From: Phosphitispora fastidiosa | Lineage (GTDB): Bacteria; Bacillota; Thermincolia; Thermincolales; UBA2595 | Direction: 5' to 3' | Assembly: GCF_019008365.1 (NCBI RefSeq) | Contig: NZ_JAHHUL010000027.1 | Span: forward strand, 1-48,313 | Length of the DNA: 48,313 nt | In this document: positions 21,770 through 30,866 of the stretch, piece after piece | Numbering within the stretch: position 1 is the stretch's first letter | Layout: each line of letters opens with the position of its first letter | Made by a program: the position numbers and the translations under genes | The notes under the pieces: model-generated | Told to the model about the DNA's origin: nothing | The model's input: only the letters and a program-made list of their open reading frames with translations | Databases searched by the model: none

Positions 21770-23218
21770 ATGGCGACACAGTATGAGATAGTTATCGGCC
21801 TGGAGGTTCATTCTGAACTCAAGACAGCTTCAAAGATTTTCTGCTGTTCTTCAACTGAATTCGGAGGGGATCCTAACACACATATCTGTCCTGTTTGTCT
21901 GGGACTGCCGGGTGTCCTGCCGGTTACCAATAAAAAGGTTGTTGAATTTGGCATCAAGGCAGGGCTGGCCTTGAATTGCACCATAGCTGAGTACAGCAAA
22001 TTTGACAGGAAAAACTATTACTATCCGGACCTGCCCAAGAACTATCAAATTTCCCAGTATGACCTGCCCATAGCCGAACATGGGTATCTTGATATTACTG
22101 TTGATGGGCAGCAGAAGAGAATTGGTATTACCAGGGTCCATATGGAAGAGGATGCCGGTAAACTGGTCCATGAGGGTGAGACTATGGCTGCATCACGTTA
22201 TTCACTGGTGGACTATAACAGGACGGGTGTTCCTCTTGTAGAGATTGTTTCTGAGCCAGAAATCAGTTCACCGGAGGAAGCCAGGCTCTATCTGGAGAAA
22301 ATGAAGGCAATCCTGCAGTATACCGAAGTTTCTGACTGCAAGATGGAAGAAGGGTCCCTAAGGTGTGATGCCAACATCTCGGTCAGACCGGTAGGACAAA
22401 AAGAGTTTGGGACAAGGACTGAACTAAAGAACATGAATTCCTTCCGGGCGCTCCAGAAGGCCCTGGAATACGAAGCTGAACGGCAGATTGAAGTGCTTGA
22501 GGACGGGGGCAGAGTAATCCAGGAAACAAGAACCTGGGACGAGGCCAGGGGAATTACTCTCTCAATGCGCAGTAAAGAAGAAGCCCATGATTACAGGTAT
22601 TTTCCCGATCCGGACCTGGTTCCCATGGTGATTTCCCCACAATGGATCGAAGAAATCAGGCAGACACTTCCGGAACTGCCGGATGCCCGCAAAGAGAGAT
22701 ATGCCAGAGATTATGCCTTACCTCTGTATGATGCGGAAGTGATTACGGGCTCTAAGGAACTGTCCGACTACTTTGATGAGGGACTGAAATACACCGCTAA
22801 TGCCAAGGCCCTGAGCAATTGGGTGATGGGTGAATTGCTGAAATATATCAACACCTCCGGAATGAGTGTGGCCGATTTTGATTTCCCCATACCGCCTGCT
22901 AACCTTGCCGAACTGATTGAACTTATTGACAGTGGTGATATCAGCGGAAAGATAGCCAAGGATGTATTTGCAGGCATGCAGGAAAAGGGGGAACGGCCTT
23001 CAGTGATAATTGAGGCCAGAGGCTTGAAGCAGATTAGTGATGCAGGCGCCATTGCGGCTGTTATAGATGAGGTTATTGCCAAGAACCCACAGTCGGTAGA
23101 AGATTTTAGAAACGGAAAAGACAAGGCCATTGGTTTCCTGGTAGGTCAGGTAATGAAGGCAACCAAAGGCCAGGCAAATCCGGGTGTGGTTAATCAACTG
23201 CTTAGGGATAAAATGTAG
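21770..23218 (+). CDS. gatB: Asp/Glu-tRNA amidotransferase subunit B
   Basis: GatB holds the kinase/amidotransferase site and the tRNA-binding tail. The 482-residue protein opens with [19 protein letters not shown]. It shows the zinc-site cysteines (CCSST..., CPVCLGLPG), the [14 protein letters not shown] block and the C-terminal YqeY-like helical domain ([10 protein letters not shown] to [15 protein letters not shown]). ATG 21770 follows GAGGTGAAG. The gene ends the gatCAB operon. Confidence 0.96.
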   Translation: MATQYEIVIGLEVHSELKTASKIFCCSSTEFGGDPNTHICPVCLGLPGVLPVTNKKVVEFGIKAGLALNCTIAEYSKFDRKNYYYPDLPKNYQISQYDLPIAEHGYLDITVDGQQKRIGITRVHMEEDAGKLVHEGETMAASRYSLVDYNRTGVPLVEIVSEPEISSPEEARLYLEKMKAILQYTEVSDCKMEEGSLRCDANISVRPVGQKEFGTRTELKNMNSFRALQKALEYEAERQIEVLEDGGRVIQETRTWDEARGITLSMRSKEEAHDYRYFPDPDLVPMVISPQWIEEIRQTLPELPDARKERYARDYALPLYDAEVITGSKELSDYFDEGLKYTANAKALSNWVMGELLKYINTSGMSVADFDFPIPPANLAELIELIDSGDISGKIAKDVFAGMQEKGERPSVIIEARGLKQISDAGAIAAVIDEVIAKNPQSVEDFRNGKDKAIGFLVGQVMKATKGQANPGVVNQLLRDKM

Positions 23219-23393
23219 TAATAGGGTGGCTTGTGTTGCTCTCCCCTTTCTTGCCGAACTGGGAAAAAGAGCATTCACACTGCCCTTTTTTTTCTTTGCA
23301 AAGGAAGTCACATTGATGACAAAAGGACTCGCTGGAATAATTTTTGGTGGCCGGACAGCGGTCAACGCCAAACCTGACAAAAGTACTCCGCAT
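23202..23393 (-). CDS. Possible small Cys-rich protein on the minus strand
   Basis: ATG 23393 opens a 63-codon frame with six Cys in 35 residues ([20 protein letters not shown]), resembling a small metal-binding peptide. AAGGAGGT lies about 11 bases upstream, slightly far, and TATAAT occurs further up on the same strand at about 23426-23431. The 3' end runs into the end of gatB. It is the best coding candidate in the 357-base gap 23219-23575, but chance is not excluded. Confidence 0.25.
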   Translation of the reverse strand: MRSTFVRFGVDRCPATKNYSSESFCHQCDFLCKEKKGQCECSFSQFGKKGESNTSHPITTFYP

Positions 23394-23468
23394 TCAGAAC
23401 CTTACCTCCTTATACCTTTTGGTAACATTATTATACAGTTAGATGAATTTTATGCCCGCTCTTTTGCC

Positions 23469-23497
23469 ACCGCCTGAAGGCGGTTTTACTTTTTTCT
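23469..23497 (+). terminator. Terminator between gatB and the protease gene
   Basis: ACCGCC, a TGAA loop and GGCGGT are followed by TTTACTTTTTTC. It lies 250 bases after gatB, so the gatCAB transcript may have a long 3' tail. Confidence 0.7.
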
Positions 23498-23575
23498 TCC
23501 TTCTAATTCCCCAAAAAACCTGTTCTGCATATAATGTATTGAATTTCAGGTTAAGAGTAGAGAGGAGGAAATTGT

Positions 23576-24595
23576 GTGGAAAAGATTCGTTCCGCTCTTG
23601 ACAAGCATCGGAACAAGCTGCTGGCAATGAAAAATGTGGTAGGAGTGGGAGTCGGATATAAGGAAACTGTTCGCGCCTCAACGGGTGAGCCTAAGCAGGG
23701 TATTGTAGTCCTGGTAAGGCATAAGTTCCCCGAAAATGAGCTTGAGGCTCAGCACATTGTACCCAAAGATATTGATGGGGTTGTTACAGATGTAATTGAG
23801 GTTGGTGATATCCGTCTTCTGGGCGCTATTGACCGCACCAAAAGAGGCGGTCCGGCCCAGCCGGGAATGAGCATCGGCCATTACAAAATTACTGCCGGCA
23901 CTTTTGGCGCTGTTGTTAAAGATCGGAAAACAAGAGAACTGCTGATACTTTCCAATAACCATGTTTTGGCCAATTCAAGTAACGGCAGGGATAACCGGGC
24001 TAAGATCGGAGACCCGATACTTCTCCCCGGGCCCCATGACGGAGGGCTGATGGATAAGGACTTGATTGGCCGGCTGCATCGGTTTCAGCCGGTAGATAAG
24101 ACGCTTAACCAATCGTCTTGCCCTAAGGCCGCGGCTGCTGAGTTCTGGGCAAATGTGGCATGCCGGTTTATGGCGCCGCATTATGTAGTCAAGTTTTTGC
24201 GCGAATCAAGTACCGGGAATACTATAGATGCTGCATTAGCTAAACCGGAAAACCCGAAAAAGCTTAATGCTGAGCTTCTAGAGATAGGCAAAATAACAGG
24301 TGTGGCGGAAGCTGAACCCGGTATGACTATCATAAAAAGCGGTCGCACAACAGGAGTAACCAAGGGGACAGTAAAGGTTGTCAATGCAACTGTATCAGTT
24401 GAAATGGGAGACGGTACAGAGGCGGAGTTTCACGACCAGATACTGGCCAGTGAGATGTCACAGGGAGGAGACAGCGGCGCATTGGGAGTTGATGATAAGC
24501 GCCGGGCGGTTGGACTTTTGTTCGCCGGCTCAGATAAAGTGACAGTATTTAACAAAATACAAAATGTGATGGATAAAATGGATATAACTTTTTAA
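23576..24595 (+). CDS. Trypsin-like serine protease without signal peptide
   Basis: The 339-residue protein has a recognisable chymotrypsin-fold triad: H129 in SNNHVLA, D218 in NTIDAALA and S300 in GGDSGALG. The N-terminal 85 residues form a separate domain (NVVGVGVGYKET, VVLVRHKFPENEL) found in this bacterial protease group. A Cys pair (SSCPK, VACRF) lies in an insertion between His and Asp. No signal peptide or transmembrane helix is present, so it is likely cytoplasmic or exported by another route. GTG 23576 follows GAGGAGGAAA. It stands alone, bounded by terminators. The substrate is unknown. Confidence 0.8.
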   Translation: MEKIRSALDKHRNKLLAMKNVVGVGVGYKETVRASTGEPKQGIVVLVRHKFPENELEAQHIVPKDIDGVVTDVIEVGDIRLLGAIDRTKRGGPAQPGMSIGHYKITAGTFGAVVKDRKTRELLILSNNHVLANSSNGRDNRAKIGDPILLPGPHDGGLMDKDLIGRLHRFQPVDKTLNQSSCPKAAAAEFWANVACRFMAPHYVVKFLRESSTGNTIDAALAKPENPKKLNAELLEIGKITGVAEAEPGMTIIKSGRTTGVTKGTVKVVNATVSVEMGDGTEAEFHDQILASEMSQGGDSGALGVDDKRRAVGLLFAGSDKVTVFNKIQNVMDKMDITF

Positions 24596-24608
24596 GAAAT
24601 TGTATATA

Positions 24609-24639
24609 TTGGTTCCTGGCAAAAGGGGCCAATTTTTTT
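24609..24639 (+). terminator. Terminator of the protease gene
   Basis: TTGGTTCC, an 8-base loop and GGGGCCAA (two G-U pairs) are followed by seven T. It lies 13 bases after the stop. Confidence 0.75.
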
Positions 24640-24804
24640 ATTTAAAAGAGTGACTCGGCATAAAATGCTGATGCGGCAGATTTTTTACTTCTCAATTAAT
24701 GCCTTTCATGGTAAAATATTAACAAATGGCTCTCTTAAAAAAGGACCAATACATAAAATTATGGGCTGCAGCTAAACAGACAGCGAAAGAAGAGGTGGAA
24801 ACAT

Positions 24805-25938
24805 GTGGCGGAGCAGAATATCAGGATAGTTGATACGACACTGCGCGATGGAGAACAAACTGCCGGTGTGGTATTTGCAAACAAGGAAAAAATAAGAATA
24901 GCCAAGTTTCTGGATGAAATCGGGGTCCACCAGATTGAAGCCGGGGTACCGGTAATGGGCGGGGATGAAAAAAAGGTTATCACGGATATCGCCAAACTCG
25001 GTCTTAAGGCAAGCATTATGGGCTGGAACAGGGCGGTCATTTCAGATATTGAGCACAGTATAGACTGCGGTGTAGATGCAGTGGCAATATCGATTTCGAC
25101 ATCAGACATACATATCCAGCATAAACTTCAGACAACTCGGGAGCGGGTCCTGGAAAATATGATCCAGGCAACAAAGTTTGCAAAAAAGGCAGGGCTGTAT
25201 ATTTCGGTTAACGCTGAAGATGCTTCCCGGACCGACATGGATTTTCTGATTCGTTTTGCCGCCGAAGCCAAAAAGGCAGGAGCGGATAGGCTTCGCTATT
25301 GTGATACCATCGGGATTCTTGACCCTTTCATCACATATGACCGGGTTAAAACCCTGATAGAGAGCACGAACCTGGAAGTAGAAATGCATACCCACAATGA
25401 TTTTGGCATGGCGACAGCCAATACCTTGGCCGGCATTAAGGCAGGAGCCACACATGCCGGGGTTACGGTATTGGGACTGGGTGAGCGGGCGGGCAATGCC
25501 GCACTTGAAGAAGTCGTCATGGCCTTAAAGCATATAGGTGGAATTGACCTGGGCTTCAAGACCGAGATGTTCCGGACGGTAGCCGAATATGTCTCTCTGG
25601 CTTCAGGACGGGAACTTCCTGCCTGGAAGGCTATAGTGGGTTCGAACATGTTTGCCCATGAATCGGGGATACATGCAGATGGGGCCATCAAAAACCCCTT
25701 GACTTATGAGGTTTTTGCGCCGGAGGACGTAGGTCTGGAAAGACAGATTATCATAGGAAAGCACTCAGGTACCAAGTCCCTGATAGTGAAATTCGCTGAA
25801 TATGGGATTCATCTTACCAAAGAAGAGGCCAATGAACTGCTGCGAAGGGTTCGTTCTACTGCAGTTGACCTTAAAAGGTCGCTGTTTGATAAAGAGCTGA
25901 TATATATCTATGAGGATGTGTATGGTTCCCAGGTGTAA
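24805..25938 (+). CDS. Homocitrate synthase-like (NifV/LeuA family) acyl-CoA condensing enzyme
   Basis: The 377-residue DRE-TIM metallolyase has DTTLRDGEQTAGV at residues 10-22, metal ligands in HTHNDF at 195-200 and GLGERAGNAALEEV, the signature of homocitrate/isopropylmalate synthases. It lacks the C-terminal leucine-feedback domain of LeuA, as NifV does. It condenses acetyl-CoA with a 2-oxo acid: 2-oxoglutarate if homocitrate synthase, oxaloacetate if Re-citrate synthase. The next gene is isocitrate dehydrogenase, which favours a citrate-pathway role; no nif gene is near. GTG 24805 follows AGAGGTGG. It has its own terminator, so joint transcription with icd is not assured. Confidence 0.8.
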   Translation: MAEQNIRIVDTTLRDGEQTAGVVFANKEKIRIAKFLDEIGVHQIEAGVPVMGGDEKKVITDIAKLGLKASIMGWNRAVISDIEHSIDCGVDAVAISISTSDIHIQHKLQTTRERVLENMIQATKFAKKAGLYISVNAEDASRTDMDFLIRFAAEAKKAGADRLRYCDTIGILDPFITYDRVKTLIESTNLEVEMHTHNDFGMATANTLAGIKAGATHAGVTVLGLGERAGNAALEEVVMALKHIGGIDLGFKTEMFRTVAEYVSLASGRELPAWKAIVGSNMFAHESGIHADGAIKNPLTYEVFAPEDVGLERQIIIGKHSGTKSLIVKFAEYGIHLTKEEANELLRRVRSTAVDLKRSLFDKELIYIYEDVYGSQV

Positions 25939-25941
25939 AGA

Positions 25942-25970
25942 GATGCCTCCATTGAGGCGTCTTCTTTTTT
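25942..25970 (+). terminator. Terminator after the homocitrate synthase-like gene
   Basis: GATGCCTC, CATT loop and GAGGCGTC are followed by TTCTTTTTT, immediately after the stop codon. Confidence 0.85.
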
Positions 25971-26053
25971 AGTGGAAATAATCAGCAATATAGGGTAAAA
26001 TGTTTAAAGGGTCAATTACCCGTTTACAGACAAAGATGAAGAGGTGAGAGGTT

Positions 26054-27349
26054 GTGGCATTATTCAGTAATTATGACATGCCAAAAGAAGGAGAAAAAAT
26101 TATTTTTCAGAACGGCTGCTTAACTGTTCCTGACTATCCCATAATTCCATTTATTGAAGGGGACGGGACAGGTCCGGATATTTGGGCTGCGGCATCAAGG
26201 GTGCTTGATGCTGCGGTGGACAAGGCATATGGAGGCCAAAAGAGAATCGCGTGGTTTGAGGTGCTTGCCGGGGAAAAAGCGTTTCACCAAACGGGTGAAT
26301 GGCTGCCGGATGACACCCTGACTGCAATCAGGGAGTATATTGTTGCCATCAAAGGACCACTGACGACTCCGGTTGGGGGAGGGATACGTTCCCTTAACGT
26401 TGCTCTGAGACAAGGACTCGACCTATACGTATGCCTTAGGCCGGTAAGGTACTATAACGGGGTTCCTTCTCCGGTGAAAAATCCCGAGCTTGTGGATATG
26501 GTTATCTTCCGTGAAAATGCAGAAGATATTTATGCCGGTGTTGAATGGGCTGAAGGTAGTGATGAAGTCAAGAAGGTAATTCGTTTTCTTACGGAAGAAA
26601 TGGGAGTGAAAAAAATCCGGTTCCCGGAAACCTCAGGAATTGGCATCAAGCCTGTTTCCAAAGAAGGTACAGCACGGCTGGTGAGGGCCGGTCTCGAATA
26701 TGCCATAAAGCACAATCGTAAGAGCCTGACCCTGGTACATAAGGGCAATATTATGAAGTTTACCGAAGGGGCATTCAAGAACTGGGGCTATGAGGTTGCG
26801 GAAAAAGAGTTTGGTGACCGGGTATTTACCTGGACCCAATATGATAGAATCAGCGCTGAACAGGGCAAAGAAGCTGCCGACAGGGCTCAGAGCGAAGCTG
26901 AAAAAGACGGCAGGGTTATTGTCAAGGATGTTATTGCTGATGCCTTCCTGCAGCAGATATTGACAAGGGCGGCAGAGTATGATGTCATTGCCACATTGAA
27001 CCTTAACGGCGACTACATTTCCGATGCTCTGGCAGCACAGGTGGGAGGCATCGGTATTGCCCCGGGGGCAAATATAAATTACATGACGGGTCATGCGGTA
27101 TTTGAAGCAACCCATGGCACAGCCCCTAAATATGCCGGTCTTGACAAGGTCAATCCGGGTTCTCTGCTGCTTTCGGGGGTTCTGATGCTGGAATACATGG
27201 GGTGGCAGGAGGCTGCAGACCTCATCTACAGATCAGTGGAAAAAACTATTGAAAGCAAGGTCGTCACCTATGATTTTGCCAGGTTGATGGATGGGGCAGT
27301 TGAAGTAAAGTGCTCTGAATTCGGTGATGAGCTGATAAAGAATCTGTAA
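26054..27349 (+). CDS. icd: NADP-dependent isocitrate dehydrogenase
   Basis: It oxidises isocitrate to 2-oxoglutarate and CO2. The 431-residue protein follows the E. coli type: substrate loop SLNVALRQ with the phosphorylatable-type Ser, [13 protein letters not shown], the catalytic Lys/Tyr region and HGTAPKYAG. The last segment carries the Lys-Tyr pair that selects NADP rather than NAD. The start is GTG 26054 with GAGGTGAGAGG upstream; an in-frame ATG lies 11 codons on. It follows the NifV-like gene, and together they may make 2-oxoglutarate from acetyl-CoA if aconitase is supplied elsewhere. Confidence 0.95.
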   Translation: MALFSNYDMPKEGEKIIFQNGCLTVPDYPIIPFIEGDGTGPDIWAAASRVLDAAVDKAYGGQKRIAWFEVLAGEKAFHQTGEWLPDDTLTAIREYIVAIKGPLTTPVGGGIRSLNVALRQGLDLYVCLRPVRYYNGVPSPVKNPELVDMVIFRENAEDIYAGVEWAEGSDEVKKVIRFLTEEMGVKKIRFPETSGIGIKPVSKEGTARLVRAGLEYAIKHNRKSLTLVHKGNIMKFTEGAFKNWGYEVAEKEFGDRVFTWTQYDRISAEQGKEAADRAQSEAEKDGRVIVKDVIADAFLQQILTRAAEYDVIATLNLNGDYISDALAAQVGGIGIAPGANINYMTGHAVFEATHGTAPKYAGLDKVNPGSLLLSGVLMLEYMGWQEAADLIYRSVEKTIESKVVTYDFARLMDGAVEVKCSEFGDELIKNL

Positions 27350-27425
27350 TTTTAGGAGAAATGTTTTGAAAACACTAATGTTAGCCTAAATATTTGACGA
27401 TATATTTAATAACAGAATTTTAAAA

Positions 27426-27517
27426 CCGACAGGGCAAACCCTTCGCAAGACGGGGACGCAAAGCCACGGGTCCTATAAGGTATGTTTATTAAAGGACAGC
27501 CGGGTTACCGAAGTTTA
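27426..27517 (+). promoter_or_regulatory. Cyclic di-GMP-I (GEMM-I) riboswitch aptamer
   Basis: The conserved core is present in order: ACAGGGCAAACC, a stem with GCAA tetraloop, GGGACGCAAAGCC, a tetraloop-receptor-like CCTATAAGGTATG, and the 3' strand AGCCGGGTTACCGAAG. These are the diagnostic blocks of the class I c-di-GMP aptamer. GNRA loop and receptor are both recognisable. It lies 136 bases ahead of the lipoprotein gene and just before an intrinsic terminator, so it most likely controls transcription readthrough. Direction of control (on or off) cannot be read with certainty. Confidence 0.93.
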
Positions 27518-27532
27518 ACGGTTTACAAGCAA

Positions 27533-27581
27533 ACCAGTCTTTCTTCGGTCTTTTTCCGAGAAGACTGGTCTCCTTATTTTT
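27533..27581 (+). terminator. Riboswitch expression-platform terminator
   Basis: ACCAGTCT..TCTTCGG pairs with CCGAGA..AGACTGGT and is followed by CTCCTTATTTTT. It starts about 16 bases after the c-di-GMP aptamer and 70 bases before the gene, as expected for ligand-controlled termination. Confidence 0.85.
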
Positions 27582-27652
27582 AGGACGAGTTTTTGCCAAA
27601 AACCCTGAAGGGCTGCCGGAGAAATTAAAAGATCGAGGGAGGGTACTTTTTA

Positions 27653-28624
27653 ATGACAAGGAAACCATTTGTCTTGGGTCTGGTATTGTTGACATCTCTT
27701 GTATTTGTCAGTGGCTGTTCTTTTAACCTGTCCAAATTGAGTTCCATACTTCCTTCCCGGGAAAAGCCGGAAACTGTCTCGGACAAAGTCTATCAAAACA
27801 AGTCTGCAGTTAAGGCCCCTGCCAAGTCCCGGGAAGCGCTGCAAAAAGAATTGGATAGCGAAATCAATCTGGTGGTTGACCAGATTATGGCCGGTAGATG
27901 GAATGAGGCTATTAACCTGGGTGAAGCAGCTTATGAAATGGTTCAGAAGGAGCATAAGGGCAACGCGGATTCTGTGAACAGTGCAGTATATGATGCCTAC
28001 GGTTACGATGCTGCCAAAGAAAAATTGTATGAGGTATTGAGTGCAGCATATGATTTTAAATATCACCTTGAGGGACTAAACAATACTGAAAAAGAAAGAT
28101 ATGTCAGAACCGCAAAAGCCCATTTTGATATCGATCCTTCAGATCCTTTCAAGAAACTGGCGCTGGCAAAGGCACAAATTGATACAGGTGACATGAATCA
28201 AGGTCTCGGGCTTCTTGGGGAACTTTATAATTCCCAGTTTAGAGACAAGGATATCACCGAATCTTACGCCTGGGCGCTCTATCTTTCAGGCAGAAAAGAT
28301 GAGGCCTACAATATATACCGGGCCTTTTATCCCCAGTCAGAGACACTGATTCAGCTTTTTCACAGCGCTCAGGTAATAGAGGAAAAAGACAAGGCCCTGG
28401 GACTGAATCTTTATAATGGCGTTACAGGAGCGGCAAATAACCTTATGGTAAAAGACCCTAATGTCAACAATATGAGCGCTCAGACCTACATAGACCAAGT
28501 GCGGACTGGATCCCGGAATGCATCTGAAAGGCTCTTGGCAGGAGGGTTCAAGCTCAACTCCCAATACAACCTTCAAAAGATTGACCCGATTGTAAAATCA
28601 ATCGTGAAGCTTTCGGGTGAATAA
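27653..28624 (+). CDS. Lipoprotein with helical repeat body, controlled by c-di-GMP riboswitch
   Basis: A 323-residue product with a lipoprotein signal: basic start, hydrophobic stretch and lipobox VSGC, placing Cys at residue 23. It would be tethered to the outer face of the membrane. The mature part is mostly helical with TPR-like periodicity (NEAINLGEAAYEM, DPFKKLALAKAQI, SYAWALYLSGRKDEAYNIY), suggesting a protein- or polymer-binding scaffold. I know no exact family. Its expression is under a c-di-GMP-I riboswitch, so it belongs to the sessile/motile programme. A CBM25-like gene begins 82 bases after it with no clear terminator between. Confidence 0.8.
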   Translation: MTRKPFVLGLVLLTSLVFVSGCSFNLSKLSSILPSREKPETVSDKVYQNKSAVKAPAKSREALQKELDSEINLVVDQIMAGRWNEAINLGEAAYEMVQKEHKGNADSVNSAVYDAYGYDAAKEKLYEVLSAAYDFKYHLEGLNNTEKERYVRTAKAHFDIDPSDPFKKLALAKAQIDTGDMNQGLGLLGELYNSQFRDKDITESYAWALYLSGRKDEAYNIYRAFYPQSETLIQLFHSAQVIEEKDKALGLNLYNGVTGAANNLMVKDPNVNNMSAQTYIDQVRTGSRNASERLLAGGFKLNSQYNLQKIDPIVKSIVKLSGE

Positions 28625-28706
28625 TCTTAGCTGTATTATTTACCACATATAAAAACCCCCTGGTATATGAATACTAATTACAGAAAAATATTAGGGGGGA
28701 AATTTG

Positions 28707-29069
28707 ATGGACCATTTAGATTATGACCATGTGAGCCATAGCAGTTCCGATGGCATGCATGACGTTAGCGGTGTCAATGTTTATCCCACTCCCATCACCC
28801 TTGGAGAGCACGTTAATATTATATATGATGGCCTCCTGTCAAGATCCGGAGCACAGGATGTTTATCTACATGCCGGTTTTGGGTTTCACGATCAGTGGCA
28901 TGGGATAAAAGACCTGAAAATGCTACGCACCGGGCGCGGCTGGGAACAAACCCTGCATGCCGATGATGCTACCAGATTAAACTTCTGTTTTAAGGATGGG
29001 GCGGAGCACTGGGATAATAACTGGGGTCATAACTGGAGTTTTGAGATTCATGACGGGAAGCAGTATTAG
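28707..29069 (+). CDS. Stand-alone CBM25/53-like starch-binding domain protein
   Basis: A 120-residue protein made of one carbohydrate-binding module: VNIIYDGLLSRSGAQDVYLH, then an aromatic middle and LNFCFKDGAEHWDNNWGHNW. It is clearly paralogous to the leftward gene at 19402-19737. The N-terminal 20 residues are rich in His, Asp and Ser and do not form a signal peptide. ATG 28707 is chosen because AGGGGGG is 7 bases upstream; TTG 28704 directly precedes it. It lies behind the riboswitch-controlled lipoprotein and ahead of the glucan locus. It is probably an alpha-glucan-binding protein. Confidence 0.8.
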   Translation: MDHLDYDHVSHSSSDGMHDVSGVNVYPTPITLGEHVNIIYDGLLSRSGAQDVYLHAGFGFHDQWHGIKDLKMLRTGRGWEQTLHADDATRLNFCFKDGAEHWDNNWGHNWSFEIHDGKQY

Positions 29070-29326
29070 GGCTGTAATTTTTGGAGCTATTTAACGGCAA
29101 TGTAAATAGGGGCAGATGTGTTCTTACGGCGGGCCCCCAATCCGTTACCGAAACCCCGGGCTTTTAAAAAGGCCGGGGTTTCGACGGATTGGGGGGGCCC
29201 CCGACATCTCAACCGGTTACCCAAACCCACTAAAGCGGGTTTGGACCGGTTGACGACAGACACCGCCTTTCAGAACACATCTGCCCCTATCTTAATAAGC
29301 TGCTAAACAGCTCCAAAAAACAGCCC
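29069..29326. repeat. Large nested palindrome (element A) with two inner hairpins
   Basis: An outer stem (GGGCTGT and TTTTTGGAGCT against AGCTCCAAAAAA and ACAGCCC) encloses a second perfect 16-base arm pair. That pair is GGGGCAGATGTGTTCT at 29109-29124 and its complement at 29272-29287. Inside lies a GGCGG/CCGCC clamp and two long hairpins: CCCAATCCGT-TAC-CGAAACCCCGG, and CAACCGGT-TAC-CCAAACCC. Each hairpin has the same 3-base TAC bulge on the 5' side. The element begins on the stop codon of the CBM25-like gene. Arms and clamp recur at 33383 and 36415. Confidence 0.9.
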
Positions 29327-29406
29327 TGGCATACTGCCAGATATAGAGAAGCGGGTATTTCGCCGAAGCCTGTTTTTAAGGTGGTTAGGTGATGAAAATC
29401 ATAACC

Positions 29407-29452
29407 GGCAGGTAATCTCCCAAGTTACTCGGGAAATTACCTGCCTTAATTT
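29407..29452. terminator. Terminator-like hairpin ahead of the GT4 gene
   Basis: GGCAGGTAAT.TCCC pairs with GGGA.ATTACCTGCC and is followed by TTAATTTT. A separate small perfect hairpin, CTGGCA-TAC-TGCCAG, lies at 29326-29340. The rest of 29327-29586 holds no gene that I can support. Confidence 0.55.
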
Positions 29453-29586
29453 TACTAATTTGGTGGCGTATTGTACGAGAATTTCTGCGGTAGTGCGAAA
29501 AATCTATACTATACGTCACCATAGAGAATAAAGGATTTACTCCTAAGGTAAAATAAGCTGGAGAGGAAATAAGGAGGAGTTCAAAG

Positions 29587-30852
29587 ATGAAGGTACTGAT
29601 GTTATCCTGGGAGTACCCTCCCAAAAACGTTGGGGGATTGGCCCAGCATGTGTATCACCTGTCCAAGGCTCTTGCCAGGCATGGGGCGGAGGTTCATGTT
29701 ATTACAATCGGCGCGGATGATGCTGTGCCCTATGAGGAAAATGAAGGTGTCCGGGTACACCGGATTTATCCTTACAGCATCTCAGCCCCAGATTTCAGGA
29801 CATGGATACTGCACCTTAATTTTTCGATGCTTGAATATGCAGTAACTCTGCTTAACACCATCAAGGGTGTTGATATCATTCATGCCCATGACTGGCTGGC
29901 TGCATTTGCGGGGCGGGCGCTGAAGCATTCATTCCGAGTGCCCCTGGTGGCTACAATTCATGCAACGGAATTTGGGCGCAACAATGGACTGCACAATGAG
30001 AACCAGAGGTATATCAGTGATGTCGAGTGGTATCTCACTTTTGAAGCCTGGAAAGTAATAGTCTGCAGTACTTATATGCATAGGGAACTGAAGGGTTTTT
30101 TCCAGCTTCCTGAGGACAAGCTGAGGATCATACCAAATGGTGTTACTATTGAGGATTTTGAGACTGGTTCTGATTACCGTCACAAGGGCACAGAAAAATA
30201 TATTTTCTTTATTGGCAGACTGGTTCGGGAAAAAGGGGTACAGGTGCTAATTGAGGCTGCACCCAAGATACTGTCATACTTTCCTGAGGCCAGATTTGTC
30301 GTGGCCGGTACCGGCCCCTATGAAGAGCACCTGCGCAGTATGGTGCGGGAAAAGCGGCTCGGACACCGCTTTTATTTTGCCGGTTATGTGGATGATGCTA
30401 CCAGAAACCGCTGGTTTGCTCAGAGCAGTGCCGCTGTATTTCCCAGCCTGTATGAGCCCTTCGGTATAGTTGCTCTGGAAGGGATGGCAGCGAAGACACC
30501 GGTGGTAGTCTCTGACACCGGAGGGCTGAGTGAAATAGTGGAACACGGTCGGGATGGGATGAAATGTTATGTGGGTTCCGCCAATTCACTGGCAGATAAC
30601 ATCATGGCAGTACTTGGGGATGCGGCGCTGGCAAACCGTCTGCGTAAAAACGGTTACGAAAAGGCCAGAAATAAATATAGTTGGTTTTCGGTTGCCGGCC
30701 AGACCCTGGAAGTTTATGAAGCAGTAATCACTCAGTCCAAAAGGGCGGATTGGCATACTGATACCTGGAGGGCAGCAGATCCTCTCTCGGCTCTTTATGA
30801 AAAAGTAAAAAGCCTTGGCAGGGCAAATGTTCCCGGGCAGAGAGTCCACTGA
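29587..30852 (+). CDS. GT4-family glycosyltransferase, probable alpha-glucan synthase type
   Basis: The 421-residue retaining GT-B enzyme starts with [19 protein letters not shown], the glycogen-synthase-like N-terminal Gly loop. It has [23 protein letters not shown] and the donor-binding [12 protein letters not shown] with its E-x7-E pair. Enzymes of this type next to GH57 branching enzymes are thought to build alpha-1,4-glucan from a nucleotide sugar. There is no signal peptide, so it acts in the cytoplasm. ATG 29587 has AAGGAGGAG upstream. The nucleotidyltransferase gene follows after 14 bases, making a two-gene operon. Confidence 0.85.
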   Translation: MKVLMLSWEYPPKNVGGLAQHVYHLSKALARHGAEVHVITIGADDAVPYEENEGVRVHRIYPYSISAPDFRTWILHLNFSMLEYAVTLLNTIKGVDIIHAHDWLAAFAGRALKHSFRVPLVATIHATEFGRNNGLHNENQRYISDVEWYLTFEAWKVIVCSTYMHRELKGFFQLPEDKLRIIPNGVTIEDFETGSDYRHKGTEKYIFFIGRLVREKGVQVLIEAAPKILSYFPEARFVVAGTGPYEEHLRSMVREKRLGHRFYFAGYVDDATRNRWFAQSSAAVFPSLYEPFGIVALEGMAAKTPVVVSDTGGLSEIVEHGRDGMKCYVGSANSLADNIMAVLGDAALANRLRKNGYEKARNKYSWFSVAGQTLEVYEAVITQSKRADWHTDTWRAADPLSALYEKVKSLGRANVPGQRVH

Positions 30853-30866
30853 AAGGAGAAGATACC

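Noticed and set aside
23184-23477. 97-codon plus-strand frame after gatB
   Set aside because: It overlaps the gatB end, has no ribosome site and an unlikely composition with a Phe-rich homopolymer stretch.
24805-25938. Evidence for nitrogen fixation from the NifV-like gene
   Set aside because: No nif structural or cofactor genes are in the window, and the same family includes other synthases.
29118-29306. 62-codon open frame inside element A
   Set aside because: It is produced by the palindrome arms, has low-complexity Pro/Arg/Lys content and no ribosome site.
29069-29326. CRISPR-like or terminator-only reading of the large palindrome
   Set aside because: There are no direct repeats with regular spacers. 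The T-runs needed for a simple terminator are missing, and the nested design recurs at two other sites.
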